Under the pieces are notes generated by a model. It was not told where the DNA came from. It searched no databases and saw only the letters and a list, made by a program, of their open reading frames with translations. Positions 1 through 9,489 of a stretch of DNA of 64,000 nt are shown here, piece after piece. The stretch is from Bacteroidia bacterium (GTDB taxonomy: Bacteria > Bacteroidota > Bacteroidia > Flavobacteriales > Flavobacteriaceae): contig JAUIKY010000006.1 in assembly GCA_030430535.1 (NCBI GenBank), positions 51,759 through 115,758 of the forward strand. Direction: 5' to 3'. Each line of letters begins with the position of its first letter. Position 1 is the first letter of the stretch. The translations under genes were made by a program, and so were the position numbers.

Positions 1-54
1 CTTTGGAACGACGGCTACCCCATAAACCCCACCAACTTTATAGATTTCAACTAA
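1..54 (+). CDS. C-terminal end of an M23-type peptidase (partial)
   Basis: Frame 1 is open from the window edge to a TAA at 52-54 and encodes a 17-residue tail, LWNDGYPINPTNFIDF plus a final N. The pattern LW.xG.P.NP..FI.F is the usual end of LytM/M23 peptidoglycan endopeptidases in Bacteroidota, where it follows the HxH metal-binding strand. The next gene starts at the very next base, so the two are probably co-transcribed. Only the tail is visible, so the identification rests on the motif. Confidence 0.6.
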   Translation, partial: LWNDGYPINPTNFIDFN

Positions 55-1557
55 ATGGCATCAATAAAATCATTTTTGGCTAAACCCTTTTCAAAATTGG
101 TTTATAAGCGCATCAAAAAATGGGCCGATAACCCCATTGAAACTCAAGAAAAGGTGTTTCAAAATTTAATTTCGGAAGCTGTGTGTACCGCTTTTGGTAA
201 GGACCACGATTTTGTGAGTATTAATAACCATGCCGATTTTGTAAAGCGTGTCCCAATACGCGATTACGAAGCCTTAAAGCATTACGTAGAAAGGGTAGTT
301 GCAGGCGAAGAAAACGTGCTTTGGAAAGGCAAGCCCATTTATTTTGCCAAAACTTCGGGCACCACATCCGGAGCCAAATACATTCCCATAACGAAAGAAA
401 GCATGCCCAGCCATGTTGAGGCGGCACGAAATGCCATTTTAATGTACATACACGAAACGGGGAATATCAGTTTTGTGGACGGCAAAATGATTTTTTTACA
501 GGGAAGCCCTATTTTAAAAGAGCAAAATGGCATTCAATTGGGAAGGCTTTCGGGCATTGTAGCCCATTATGTACCCAAATATCTTCAAAAAAACCGCTTG
601 CCCTCATGGGAAACCAATTGTATTGAGGATTGGGAAACCAAGGTAGATGCCATAGTTGAAGAGACTTTGCCACAAAATATGACGGTTATTTCGGGAATTC
701 CGTCGTGGGTACAGATGTATTTTGAAAAAATCAAGCAAAAAACAGGTAAAAAAGTAGGAGAGGTTTTTAAAAACTTCAACCTATTCATTTTTGGAGGTGT
801 TAATTACGAACCGTACCGTGCTAAGTTTGAAAATTTAATCGGCCGAAAAGTAGATAGCATTGAGCTGTATCCCGCTAGTGAAGGTTTTTTTGCATTTCAG
901 GATCAACAGAATGAAAAAGGGATGCTACTCCAGCTCAATTCAGGTATTTTTTATGAATTTATAAAAGCCGACAAATTTTTTAACCAAAACCCCAAACGCA
1001 TTACCATAAAAGATGTTGAAGTGGGGGTAAATTATGTGATGATTATTTCAACCAATGCCGGTTTGTGGGGATACAATATTGGCGATACGGTCGAGTTTAC
1101 ATCAACAAAACCTTATCGTGTTATCGTTTCAGGTAGAATCAAGCATTTTATTTCGGCCTTTGGAGAGCATGTTATTGGAAAAGAAGTGGAGCAAGCCATG
1201 CAGGAAGCCATTGAAAATACAGAAATCAGGGTAACCGAATTTACCGTGGCACCACAAATTAACCCAGAAAAAGGCTTGCCTTACCATGAATGGTTTATTG
1301 AGTTTGAAAACGAACCTGAAAATCTTTCCGATTTGGCGAAAAAACTGGACGAATCGCTTCAGAGGCAAAATTCATATTATTTTGATTTGATTGAAGGCAA
1401 GGTGCTTCAGCAATTAAAAATAACGAAAGTGAAAAAAGGTGGGTTTCAGGAATACATGAAATCGGTCGGTAAGTTGGGTGGCCAAAATAAAATTCCGAGG
1501 TTAGCAAACGACCGAAAAATTGTTGATGAGTTTTCAAATGTAAAATCGCACAATTAA
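55..1557 (+). CDS. GH3 auxin-responsive promoter family adenylating enzyme
   Basis: This 500-residue protein belongs to the GH3 branch of the ANL adenylate-forming superfamily, whose plant members join amino acids to acyl acids through an acyl-AMP intermediate. The ATP-binding loop AKTSGTTSGAKYIPIT lies near residues 98-112, the second nucleotide motif YPASEGFFAF near 271-280, and the YNIGDTVEF motif near 340. The length is normal for bacterial GH3 proteins. There is no signal peptide, so it acts in the cytoplasm. It abuts the upstream peptidase fragment with no spacer. Its substrate in flavobacteria is unknown; amide or thioester formation on an acyl acid is inferred from the family. Confidence 0.88.
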   Translation: MASIKSFLAKPFSKLVYKRIKKWADNPIETQEKVFQNLISEAVCTAFGKDHDFVSINNHADFVKRVPIRDYEALKHYVERVVAGEENVLWKGKPIYFAKTSGTTSGAKYIPITKESMPSHVEAARNAILMYIHETGNISFVDGKMIFLQGSPILKEQNGIQLGRLSGIVAHYVPKYLQKNRLPSWETNCIEDWETKVDAIVEETLPQNMTVISGIPSWVQMYFEKIKQKTGKKVGEVFKNFNLFIFGGVNYEPYRAKFENLIGRKVDSIELYPASEGFFAFQDQQNEKGMLLQLNSGIFYEFIKADKFFNQNPKRITIKDVEVGVNYVMIISTNAGLWGYNIGDTVEFTSTKPYRVIVSGRIKHFISAFGEHVIGKEVEQAMQEAIENTEIRVTEFTVAPQINPEKGLPYHEWFIEFENEPENLSDLAKKLDESLQRQNSYYFDLIEGKVLQQLKITKVKKGGFQEYMKSVGKLGGQNKIPRLANDRKIVDEFSNVKSHN

Positions 1558-1560
1558 TGG

Positions 1561-1568
1561 TATATTTG
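1561..1568 (+). promoter_or_regulatory. TAnnTTTG-type -7 element ahead of the DUF6909-like gene
   Basis: TATATTTG matches the Bacteroidota -7 consensus TAnnTTTG and ends 19 bases before the ATG at 1588. No convincing -33 TTTG is seen at the usual spacing, so this is a motif-based call only. Confidence 0.5.
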
Positions 1569-1587
1569 CCGCGGATTTAATGACACT

Positions 1588-3276
1588 ATGAGTAATAAAA
1601 AACATCATGCAAGAACGCGAGCCCAAGAAAGCTCGAATGCCATTGAGCGCATGTATATTACTATGCGTCATTTATTCAACCGTGGCTTTTACAAGCCTAT
1701 GGGCATTTCGGGAGAAACCCTAAGGGAGGCCTTGTTAACGCTTCGCCCAGAAATTTATGGGTCGATTGCCGAAGAAAAAGCCGAACTGGATGGTTTGCTT
1801 TATGTAATAGACAGACTTCCCATTGGTATAGAGCAGTGTACTTTTATCAATTTAACGAGTGATGAAGGTTACGGTAATTCGCATTTCAAGCCAATAATTC
1901 CAGAAAAACGAAGAAGGAATTGCTATAGGATTGATACCGAGCAAATGAATATTGAAATTACCCGTGGGCGATCGGATATTTACGATATTTTGACGCACTT
2001 AACTTTTATGTTTGTTGAGTCACATAAAATAAGCTCGAAGGTACTTATTAATGATGAGGGACACACGACTCGGGATTGGCAAAAACTAGAAAAAATTGTA
2101 CTGGCAAACAACGAGCTTACCCAAGAAGAGCGGGAAGTGGCCATTACCCATTTAGCCAGTATTTTGGGGCGTACATTTAAAGAATTAACGAACATTTACC
2201 ATAAGTTTGCTACGCCCAATCAGCCAGAACGTTTGTTGCATATTGTGTATTGGTTGGGTAAATTGGCGATAGAAGAGCAAATTGATTTTAATAAAAGAAC
2301 CATTACCTTTAGCCCTATTTTAAGAGAGCGCATTGGTCATCATATCCATGGTGAAATTTGGGCCGATAATATAAAAGAAAACCTGTTTAATTCGGGGCTA
2401 TTAGAAAGGCCTATACATATTATAAGTGCCAATATGCACAGCGTCATGAATACGCTGTTTGCTCATCAAAGTTTAAAACCGAAAGGCAATACTAAAGGCA
2501 TTTTCGGGCTTTATGAAGATTTGAGTAATAAGGACAATCAAACCTTACGAAATAAAGTAGCAAAAGAAGCACTTAGTAAAGGGATGGTCTATTTAAAGGA
2601 TACATCGGGTGCAAATATTGACATTCAAATATTCGATACATCAAAAATCGATTTAAGCAAACTCGAGATTAAGGTAACCCCATCGGTAATAGAAAAAGAA
2701 AAACCAGTTATTTTGGTAATGGATTACGCGTTTGGAGAGCAGGCTTACGAAACCATTGATGAACTTTTGAAACCCTACAAGACAAAAGGGAAAAACATTC
2801 ATTTAAATGTAGAGTCGGTGTCCATCATGGGAAAAGCTGGTATTTTGGAAGGCGGAAAGGGCGATATTATGATTCCTTCAGCACATATTTTTGAAGGCAC
2901 AGCCGATAATTATCCTTTTGAAAACCAATTGAAAAAGGAAGATTTAGAAGGACACGGCGTAGATGTGTATGAGGGATCTATGATAACTGTTTTAGGAACA
3001 TCGCTGCAAAATAAGGACATATTAAAGTTTTTTTACAACTCCACTTGGCAAGTTATAGGGCTTGAAATGGAAGGCGCCCATTATCAAAAAGCCATTCAGG
3101 CGGCCTCAAAAGTTAGGGGCAGTATAAAACCAAACGTAAAGGTAAGGTATGCTTATTACGCCAGTGATAACCCTCTGGAAACCGGAGCAACTTTGGCCTC
3201 TGGAGGTTTAGGAACCTCAGGGGTAAAACCCACCTACTTAATAACAAGAACCATATTAGAACAAATATTAAATTAA
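1588..3276 (+). CDS. DUF6909-like protein with a nucleosidase-like C-terminal half
   Basis: This 562-residue cytoplasmic protein is of a kind found next to GH3 and M23 genes in flavobacteria; I believe it is the family catalogued as DUF6909, but I cannot confirm this here. The N-terminal half (about 1-340) is helical and basic at the start. The C-terminal 200 residues include VILVMDYAFG, a glycine-rich IMGKAGILEGGKGDIMIPSA stretch, and IGLEMEGAHY near residue 495. The last resembles the conserved Glu loop of the purine nucleoside phosphorylase/MTA nucleosidase fold. That similarity is my reading, not an alignment. A TAnnTTTG promoter motif precedes it, and the Wzz-like gene follows after 12 bases. 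Confidence 0.7.
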   Translation: MSNKKHHARTRAQESSNAIERMYITMRHLFNRGFYKPMGISGETLREALLTLRPEIYGSIAEEKAELDGLLYVIDRLPIGIEQCTFINLTSDEGYGNSHFKPIIPEKRRRNCYRIDTEQMNIEITRGRSDIYDILTHLTFMFVESHKISSKVLINDEGHTTRDWQKLEKIVLANNELTQEEREVAITHLASILGRTFKELTNIYHKFATPNQPERLLHIVYWLGKLAIEEQIDFNKRTITFSPILRERIGHHIHGEIWADNIKENLFNSGLLERPIHIISANMHSVMNTLFAHQSLKPKGNTKGIFGLYEDLSNKDNQTLRNKVAKEALSKGMVYLKDTSGANIDIQIFDTSKIDLSKLEIKVTPSVIEKEKPVILVMDYAFGEQAYETIDELLKPYKTKGKNIHLNVESVSIMGKAGILEGGKGDIMIPSAHIFEGTADNYPFENQLKKEDLEGHGVDVYEGSMITVLGTSLQNKDILKFFYNSTWQVIGLEMEGAHYQKAIQAASKVRGSIKPNVKVRYAYYASDNPLETGATLASGGLGTSGVKPTYLITRTILEQILN

Positions 3277-3288
3277 TAAATTGCAATT

Positions 3289-4374
3289 ATGAGTAAAGAT
3301 TTGCCACAGCAACAGCCAAATCAATCGGAAGAAGTCGATTTAGGACAATTATTCAAGTTAATTGGTAATGCTTTTGACCGTCTTTTTAAGTTTATAGGAA
3401 GCATTTTTGTTGGTATCTATAAAGTAATCCTGTCTTTGCTGGTTCACATTTATAAGAGATTGCCGTGGTATGCTGGAGCGGTTTTATTAGGGATTATCAT
3501 AGGTTTTATTATTGATGCTAATTCTAAAAAAACGTATGGAGCCAATATGTATATAGAGACGAATTTTAATTCTACTAGGCAGGTTTACGAAAACATTAAG
3601 CAATTCCATCAACTGGCAAATATTGATAAAGATTCTTTAGAATTGGCTGCTAAATTAAACATATCTCCAGGGCTGGCTTCAAACTTAAAAGGCTTTTACG
3701 TTGAGCCTGATTTGGACGAAAATAATATTGCCGAAATGTATTCGCGATTTTATGAGCGCCTGGATTCTATATCAAGGACTGAGATGACTTATGATCGCTA
3801 TAGGGAGTCTTTAACACCTCATAACTATAAAATACACAAGATTGGAGTGGCTTCTACCGACAAGCATATCTATAAAAAAATGGAGAAGGCGTTTGTGAAT
3901 CAAATTTCCGAAAATGAATACTTAAATGAGTTGTTAAAAACAAATCGAGATATACTTGAAAAAAAAGATAAAACCTTGAGCCAACAGATTGAGAAGACAG
4001 ATTCGTTAGCTCGGGAATATTTAAAAATCAGGATTAATGAATCGCAAAAGGATGTAGTCCCCGGTTCTGGTACCAATTTATATTTGGGTGATGCCGAATC
4101 TTCTGCTGGAAACTTGATTGTTGATGAATCCAGAATTGTACAGTTAGGCTTAAATTATGAAACGCAAAGAAGGAAAATTGACAGTGTTTTAGCAGTTCAA
4201 AAAAATGTTATAAACGTAATAGCTACCTTTCCGGAATCGGGATATGATATTAGGGAATGGCATGATAAAAAGAAGTTCGTACTGCCCATTGTTTTATTTG
4301 GAATAACATTTTTAACTTTTCTTGTTTTAGGTTTAGGGAAGTTTCTTAAAGAACAGAATGAAATAAATAGTTAA
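3289..4374 (+). CDS. Wzz-like chain-length determinant family protein
   Basis: The protein has 361 residues. A cytoplasmic N-terminus of about 55 residues is followed by a membrane helix near 58-76 (YAGAVLLGIIIGFII), a long polar and partly coiled-coil periplasmic domain, and a second helix near 330-350 (VLPIVLFGITFLTFLVLGLG). This two-helix layout around a large periplasmic loop is that of polysaccharide co-polymerases that control O-antigen chain length. It directly precedes rmlB (13 bases), at the start of the glycan locus. No Wzc-type tyrosine kinase domain is present. Sequence-level similarity to classical Wzz is low, so the role is inferred from topology and position. Confidence 0.6.
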   Translation: MSKDLPQQQPNQSEEVDLGQLFKLIGNAFDRLFKFIGSIFVGIYKVILSLLVHIYKRLPWYAGAVLLGIIIGFIIDANSKKTYGANMYIETNFNSTRQVYENIKQFHQLANIDKDSLELAAKLNISPGLASNLKGFYVEPDLDENNIAEMYSRFYERLDSISRTEMTYDRYRESLTPHNYKIHKIGVASTDKHIYKKMEKAFVNQISENEYLNELLKTNRDILEKKDKTLSQQIEKTDSLAREYLKIRINESQKDVVPGSGTNLYLGDAESSAGNLIVDESRIVQLGLNYETQRRKIDSVLAVQKNVINVIATFPESGYDIREWHDKKKFVLPIVLFGITFLTFLVLGLGKFLKEQNEINS

Positions 4375-4387
4375 ATAAATTAGTCTT

Positions 4388-5395
4388 ATGACTTTATTGG
4401 TTACAGGTGGTGCAGGTTTTATAGGATCAAATTTTATTCAGTATTATTTGTCCAATAAGCCATCAGTCAAAATAGTTAATTTAGATAAATTGACGTACGC
4501 TGGTAACCTTGATAATTTAGAAGAAGTAAATAACTATTCGAATTATTCTTTTGTTCAAGGCGACATCTGTGACAGAGGTTTAATCGAAGAGCTCTTTGAA
4601 AAACATAATTTTAGTGGAGTCATTCATTTTGCTGCAGAATCGCATGTCGATAATTCTATAAAAGATCCAAGCGCATTTATAAACACTAATGTTTTGGGTA
4701 CTTTTAATTTACTCGATGTAGCCAAAAACCATTGGATGGATGCACCACAAAAAGCAAAAGAAGAACACATAGGTTCTCGTTTTTTACATATTTCTACTGA
4801 CGAGGTTTACGGCACTTTAGGCAACGAGGGTTTGTTTACCGAGCAGACGCCTTATGCGCCCAATAGTCCGTATAGCGCTTCAAAGGCATCATCAGATTTT
4901 GTAGTTAGAAGCTATTTTCATACTTATGGAATGAACGTGGTTACCACCAATTGTTCCAATAATTATGGGCCAAAACAACACGATGAAAAGTTAATTCCAA
5001 CAATAATCCGAAAGGCTATTAATGATGAAAATATTCCCATTTATGGAGATGGAAAAAATATTAGGGATTGGTTATATGTTAAAGACCACTGTAGAGGTAT
5101 AGAACTTGCCTTTGAAAAAGGAAAGACAGGGGAAACCTATAATATAGGAGGCCGTAACGAACGGAACAACTTATATATAGCAAATAGTATTTGCGAAATT
5201 TTAGATGAATTGCATCCTAAAGACAAGTCATACAAGGAACAAATTACTTTTGTGAACGACAGGCCAGGACATGATTTCAGATATGCCATCGATGCTTCAA
5301 AAATTGAAAATGAATTAGGTTGGAAAGCTGAAGAAAACTTTGAAACAGGTATTAAGAAAACCATAGAATGGTATTTAAAAAAATACAATAAATAG
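4388..5395 (+). CDS. rfbB: dTDP-glucose 4,6-dehydratase
   Basis: RmlB converts dTDP-glucose to dTDP-4-keto-6-deoxyglucose, the second step of dTDP-L-rhamnose synthesis. The 335-residue protein has the Rossmann motif TGGAGFIGSNF at 6-16, the STDEVYG segment near 136-142 that carries the catalytic Asp-Glu pair, and the YSASKAS motif (Tyr-x3-Lys) near 160. Length is normal for the family. It is the first of four rml genes in the order B-A-C-D; its TAG stop is followed at once by the ATG of rmlA. Confidence 0.97.
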   Translation: MTLLVTGGAGFIGSNFIQYYLSNKPSVKIVNLDKLTYAGNLDNLEEVNNYSNYSFVQGDICDRGLIEELFEKHNFSGVIHFAAESHVDNSIKDPSAFINTNVLGTFNLLDVAKNHWMDAPQKAKEEHIGSRFLHISTDEVYGTLGNEGLFTEQTPYAPNSPYSASKASSDFVVRSYFHTYGMNVVTTNCSNNYGPKQHDEKLIPTIIRKAINDENIPIYGDGKNIRDWLYVKDHCRGIELAFEKGKTGETYNIGGRNERNNLYIANSICEILDELHPKDKSYKEQITFVNDRPGHDFRYAIDASKIENELGWKAEENFETGIKKTIEWYLKKYNK

Positions 5396-6268
5396 ATGAA
5401 AGGAATCATATTGGCAGGCGGATCTGGTACACGTTTGTATCCACTTACCAAAGTGGTGAGCAAGCAATTGATGCCAGTTTACGACAAGCCTATGATTTAC
5501 TATCCGGTATCCACATTATTGTCTGCCGGCATTCAAGAGATATTAATCATTACCACGCCCAAAGACCTACCCAGTTTTAAAGAATTGTTGGGCGACGGTT
5601 CTAGTTACGGCTGCCGTTTTGAATACGCTGTACAGGAACAGCCCAACGGATTGGCCGAAGCCTTTATTATTGGCGAAAAATTCATTGGAAACGATAGTGT
5701 AGCACTTATTTTAGGCGATAATATTTTCTACGGTTCAGGATTGGATAAAGCTTTGCAAAATAATATTAATCCAAAAGGTGGGGTTATTTTTGCATATCAT
5801 GTTCAGGATCCTCAACGTTACGGAGTAGTAGAGTTCGATAGAAACAATAAGGCTGTTTCCATTGAAGAAAAGCCTGAAAAACCGAAGTCAAGTTTTGCTG
5901 TTCCTGGTATTTATTTCTACGATAATTCTGTTGTTGAAATAGCCAAAAATATTAAACCAAGCAAAAGAGGGGAGTTAGAGATAACCGATGTTAATAAAAC
6001 ATACCTCGATCAAGGAAGGTTGAATGTTCAAATATTGGATAAAGGTACCGCATGGTTGGATACGGGAACATTCACTTCACTCATGCAAGCCTCGCAATTT
6101 GTTGAGGTTATTGAAGAGCGTCAAGGTCAAAAAATTGGTTGTATTGAAGAAGTGGCTTACTCGATGGGGTACATCAATAAATCCCAGCTTAGTGACTTGG
6201 CACAACCATTGCTAAAAAGCGGTTATGGAAAATACCTTCAACAATTAATAGAAGACAATGAAAGTTGA
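5396..6268 (+). CDS. rfbA: glucose-1-phosphate thymidylyltransferase
   Basis: RmlA joins glucose-1-phosphate and dTTP to give dTDP-glucose and pyrophosphate, the first step to dTDP-rhamnose. The 290 residues start with the nucleotidyltransferase signature [17 protein letters not shown], followed by [16 protein letters not shown], the active-site lysine region. GDNIFYG near residue 103 supplies the metal-binding Asp. The protein is full length. The gene directly abuts rmlB and overlaps rmlC by 11 bases, as expected in a tightly coupled operon. Confidence 0.97.
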   Translation: MKGIILAGGSGTRLYPLTKVVSKQLMPVYDKPMIYYPVSTLLSAGIQEILIITTPKDLPSFKELLGDGSSYGCRFEYAVQEQPNGLAEAFIIGEKFIGNDSVALILGDNIFYGSGLDKALQNNINPKGGVIFAYHVQDPQRYGVVEFDRNNKAVSIEEKPEKPKSSFAVPGIYFYDNSVVEIAKNIKPSKRGELEITDVNKTYLDQGRLNVQILDKGTAWLDTGTFTSLMQASQFVEVIEERQGQKIGCIEEVAYSMGYINKSQLSDLAQPLLKSGYGKYLQQLIEDNES

Positions 6269-6803
6269 AGAAACTTATTTAAAAGGCTGTTTCGTAATAA
6301 CTCCTAAAGTCTTTGACGATGAAAGGGGATATTTTTTTGAAACGTTTAATGAAAACGTATTTAAGAAAGAAACAGGTGTTTCAGTAAATTTTGTACAGGA
6401 TAATCAATCGAAGTCAAATAAAGGGGTTTTAAGGGGTCTTCATTTTCAAACCGGTGAACATGCCCAAGCCAAATTGGTCAGGGTAATAAAAGGAAAAGTA
6501 CTCGATGTTTGTGTCGATATAAGAGAGAGTTCGCCAACTTTCGGACAGCATTTTTCAATAGTTTTAGACGGTGAAAAACATCAACAGTTATTCGTGCCCC
6601 GGGGGTTTGCCCATGGTTTTGTGGTTTTGGAAGACGATACCATTTTTTCATATAAATGCGATAACTTTTATAATAAAGCTTCAGAATCCGGTATTATTTA
6701 TAGTGATGAGTCTTTGAATATTGATTGGGGTTTTCCTGAAGATGAGTTAATCATTTCAGAAAAAGACAAGCAACTTCAACCGTTAAACAAAGTGTTTGTT
6801 TAA
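6258..6803 (+). CDS. rfbC: dTDP-4-dehydrorhamnose 3,5-epimerase
   Basis: RmlC epimerises C3 and C5 of dTDP-4-keto-6-deoxyglucose. The 181-residue cupin shows the N-terminal [19 protein letters not shown] strand pattern, the active-site RGLHFQ near residues 58-63 with its catalytic His, and the [13 protein letters not shown] turn typical of the family. Length is normal. The start lies inside the 3' end of rmlA (11-base overlap) and the stop directly precedes the ATG of rmlD. Confidence 0.97.
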   Translation: MKVEETYLKGCFVITPKVFDDERGYFFETFNENVFKKETGVSVNFVQDNQSKSNKGVLRGLHFQTGEHAQAKLVRVIKGKVLDVCVDIRESSPTFGQHFSIVLDGEKHQQLFVPRGFAHGFVVLEDDTIFSYKCDNFYNKASESGIIYSDESLNIDWGFPEDELIISEKDKQLQPLNKVFV

Positions 6804-7595
6804 ATGGATACTAAAGTTTTAGTTACGGGAGCTAATGGGCAATTAGGGCAAACCATCAAAGAATTATTTGCGGTTAATAGCTTGGGGCTTGATTTTACTT
6901 TTGTTTCAAAAACCGAATTAGACATTACGGATTTTGAAAAGGTATCAACGCTTTTCGAACAAAACCATTTCGATTATTGTATTAACTGTGCTGCTTACAC
7001 CAACGTGGAACAGGCCGAGAAAACCCCCGATATAGCCTTCAAAATTAATGCCGATGGTGCTAAAAATTTAGCTTTGGCTTGTGAAGAAAATAATGTTGTT
7101 TTGATCCATATTTCAACTGATTATGTGTTTGATGGTGAAAAAACAACGCCCTATACTGTCGAAGATGATACCAACCCGATAAACGAATATGGCAAATCAA
7201 AACTTTTAGGCGAACAGCATATCCAAAATATACTTTTAGAATACTTCATTGTTAGAACTTCGTGGTTATACAGCAAAAAATATGGTAATAATTTTTATAA
7301 AACCATGATGAGATTAGCTGAAGAAAAAGATGAATTATCTATAACTACAGACCAATTAGGCTGCCCGACCGATACGGAGAATCTAGCAAGATTTGTTTTA
7401 AAATTAATATCTAAAAAATCGAATACTTACGGTATAAAGCATTTTTCGGATGATGAGGTGATGACTTGGTACGATTTTGCTCGAAAAATACTGTCAGAAA
7501 ACGATTTAATTAACAAGATCAACCTTGTCAAAACTAGTAATTATGTTACTTTTGCACAGCGGCCGAAATATTCGGTTTTACTAGGAATGGAGTAA
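6804..7595 (+). CDS. rfbD: dTDP-4-dehydrorhamnose reductase, C-terminally shortened
   Basis: RmlD reduces dTDP-4-keto-L-rhamnose to dTDP-L-rhamnose with NAD(P)H. The protein has the Rossmann motif VTGANGQLGQT at 7-17, STDYVFDG near 102-109, and YGKSKLLGE (Tyr-x3-Lys) near 128-136. At 263 residues it is about 20-25 shorter than usual. It ends RPKYSVLLGME right after the conserved RPxxSxL motif and lacks the usual terminal helices. No other frame restores the missing end. The catalytic core is complete, so activity is possible. The stop coincides with the edge of the AT-rich variable part of the locus, which suggests a recombination junction. Confidence 0.9.
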   Translation: MDTKVLVTGANGQLGQTIKELFAVNSLGLDFTFVSKTELDITDFEKVSTLFEQNHFDYCINCAAYTNVEQAEKTPDIAFKINADGAKNLALACEENNVVLIHISTDYVFDGEKTTPYTVEDDTNPINEYGKSKLLGEQHIQNILLEYFIVRTSWLYSKKYGNNFYKTMMRLAEEKDELSITTDQLGCPTDTENLARFVLKLISKKSNTYGIKHFSDDEVMTWYDFARKILSENDLINKINLVKTSNYVTFAQRPKYSVLLGME

Positions 7596-7699
7596 AGTAA
7601 TAAGTTGTTGGAAAGAATACTTTATATTTAAAGGGTTTTGATATTTAATAGGTTAGTGTTCTGGTGCGTTTAGCGTTTGAGTCTAGATATTTTAATGGT

Positions 7700-8452
7700 A
7701 TGGTAACAAATAACACGGGCATAATAATTCAAGCAAGGACATCTTCAACTAGATTTCCAAAGAAAATTATTAGGGAATTTGATGGGAACAATACTTTTTT
7801 AGATGTTTTGTTGAAAAGAATGCAGTTGATTTCGAAGGAAATTCCTGCGGTTTTAGCTACTACAACTAATAAAGATGACCAGATTTTGTCCAGTTATGCC
7901 TCAAAATACAATATATCTGTATTTTTTGGACCCGAACACAATGTATTAAACCGTTTTATAGAATGTGCCGATTTTTTCAAATTTGAAAGAATAATTAGGG
8001 TGTGTTCAGACAATCCTTTTTTAGATATTAATTTAATCTCAGAGCTTTTAGAAAAATATAACGGTGAAGATTATTTGTCTTTTATGGTGAATGGAAAACC
8101 AAGTATTTTAACACATAGTGGTTTTTTCTCAGAAATGGTGTCGGTTCAAGCTCTAAAAAAACTCAAAAATAAGGGTGGTACTAGCTGTATAGAGCACGTG
8201 ACAAACTGTATTTATACTTCACCAGAAGAGTTTAATGTCAAATTTATAGAAAAGAAAGTTCCATATTCGATTAGGTGTACTTTAGATACAGAAAATGATT
8301 TTGAAAATTTAAAGAAAATCTACTTTAATTGGTACAAACCGAAACAGAAAGAAAATTTTGGATTACATGATTTGGTTGAGTTTTTACAACAAGGAGAAGC
8401 AGAAAACCTTTTGGAATCAATGAAAAATGAAATAAAAAACAATTTGAAATGA
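7700..8452 (+). CDS. SpsF-like cytidylyltransferase (CMP-nonulosonate synthetase candidate)
   Basis: The 250-residue protein opens with GIIIQARTSSTRFPKKI, the signature of the SpsF branch of cytidylyltransferases, which differs from the NeuA/KpsU signature. IRVCSDNPFLDINLI near residues 98-112 resembles the SDxPF metal-binding segment. With the NeuB-like gene next door, activation of a nonulosonic acid with CTP is the likely role. I chose the ATG at 7700 because family members begin just before this motif. A GTG at 7664 would add 12 unconserved residues. The end overlaps the next start by four bases (ATGA), suggesting translational coupling. Confidence 0.78.
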   Translation: MVTNNTGIIIQARTSSTRFPKKIIREFDGNNTFLDVLLKRMQLISKEIPAVLATTTNKDDQILSSYASKYNISVFFGPEHNVLNRFIECADFFKFERIIRVCSDNPFLDINLISELLEKYNGEDYLSFMVNGKPSILTHSGFFSEMVSVQALKKLKNKGGTSCIEHVTNCIYTSPEEFNVKFIEKKVPYSIRCTLDTENDFENLKKIYFNWYKPKQKENFGLHDLVEFLQQGEAENLLESMKNEIKNNLK

Positions 8453-9483
8453 CATACATAATTGGAGAAATAGGGCAAAATCATAATGGTTCTGTTGATA
8501 TAGCTAAACTTTTGATAGATGTTGTTAGTAGGCCAATATACGACAAGCTATTTAATCAAGAATTAAAAATAATGGACGCTGTAAAGCTTACAAAGCGAGA
8601 TCTGTCTCAGGAGCTATCAGCCTCCCAAATGACACGCCCTTACAATACAACAAATTCTTTTGGTAAAACCTACGGAGAGCACAGAGCTTTTTTAGAATTG
8701 GATGATGAGCAGCACTTTGAGTTGTATAAATACGCAAAGTCTAAAGGTTTAGATTTTATAGAAACGCTTTGTGCAGTAGGATGTATGTCGATGCTAAAGT
8801 TATTTACTCCAGACAGATTGAAAGTAGCCTCACGCGATTTAACAAACCTTCCATTGTTATCAGCGTTGGCTGAAACAAAAATTCCTATTATCATTTCTAC
8901 TGGAATGGCAGGAGAAAGTGAATTGGATCTAGCTTTAAACACCATAAACAAATATCACTCAAACATATCTATTTTACATTGTGTTTCAGAGTACCCAACC
9001 AAATACGAGAACGTTAACTTAAAAACCATCTCTTACTTACAAAAGCATTATTCAGAATATACAATAGGATACTCAGATCACACTATTGGGATTGCTACAC
9101 CTTTAGCAGCTGTAGCTATGGGGGCAGAAATAATTGAAAAGCATATCACTTTAGATCGGCAGATGAAAGGAACTGATCAAGCGGGATCTTTAGCTATAGA
9201 CGGTATTTATAGAATGATGAGGGATATCAGGAATTTAGAACTTTCGTTTGGAAGGGAAGAGATTTTTATTGAAGAATCAGTGAAAACCGCTAGAGAAAAA
9301 TTAGAAAGATCCATAGCGACAAATAAGGATTTAAAAAGAGGACATGTGATTTCAGAAAAAGATATCCACATGTTAAGTCCGGGAGATGGTTTTAAATGGG
9401 CGCAGAAAGATGTCGTTATAGGTAAAAAGCTAGTTAGTGATTTGCCTCAAGACGAAGTAATTTACCCAAATATATTAAAATAG
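8449..9483 (+). CDS. NeuB-family nonulosonate (sialic acid-like) synthase
   Basis: NeuB enzymes condense phosphoenolpyruvate with a six-carbon amino sugar or sugar phosphate to give a nine-carbon 2-keto acid. The 344 residues begin IIGEIGQNHNGS, contain IPIIISTGMA near 143-152, HCVSEYPT near 178-185, IGYSDHTIG near 203-211 and EIIEKHITLD near 227-236, and end in a SAF (antifreeze-like) domain from about residue 285. The region after the N-terminal motif is atypical: instead of GADAVKFQ it has MDAVKLTKRDL. It lies between a CMP-transferase and a KdsC-like phosphatase, consistent with a phosphorylated product that is then dephosphorylated and activated. Confidence 0.88.
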   Translation: MTYIIGEIGQNHNGSVDIAKLLIDVVSRPIYDKLFNQELKIMDAVKLTKRDLSQELSASQMTRPYNTTNSFGKTYGEHRAFLELDDEQHFELYKYAKSKGLDFIETLCAVGCMSMLKLFTPDRLKVASRDLTNLPLLSALAETKIPIIISTGMAGESELDLALNTINKYHSNISILHCVSEYPTKYENVNLKTISYLQKHYSEYTIGYSDHTIGIATPLAAVAMGAEIIEKHITLDRQMKGTDQAGSLAIDGIYRMMRDIRNLELSFGREEIFIEESVKTAREKLERSIATNKDLKRGHVISEKDIHMLSPGDGFKWAQKDVVIGKKLVSDLPQDEVIYPNILK

Positions 9484-9489
9484 TTAGCC

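Noticed and set aside
7664..7699. GTG start for the SpsF-like gene
   Set aside because: It adds 12 residues without family support; the ATG at 7700 lies just before the conserved IIIQARTxSTR motif.
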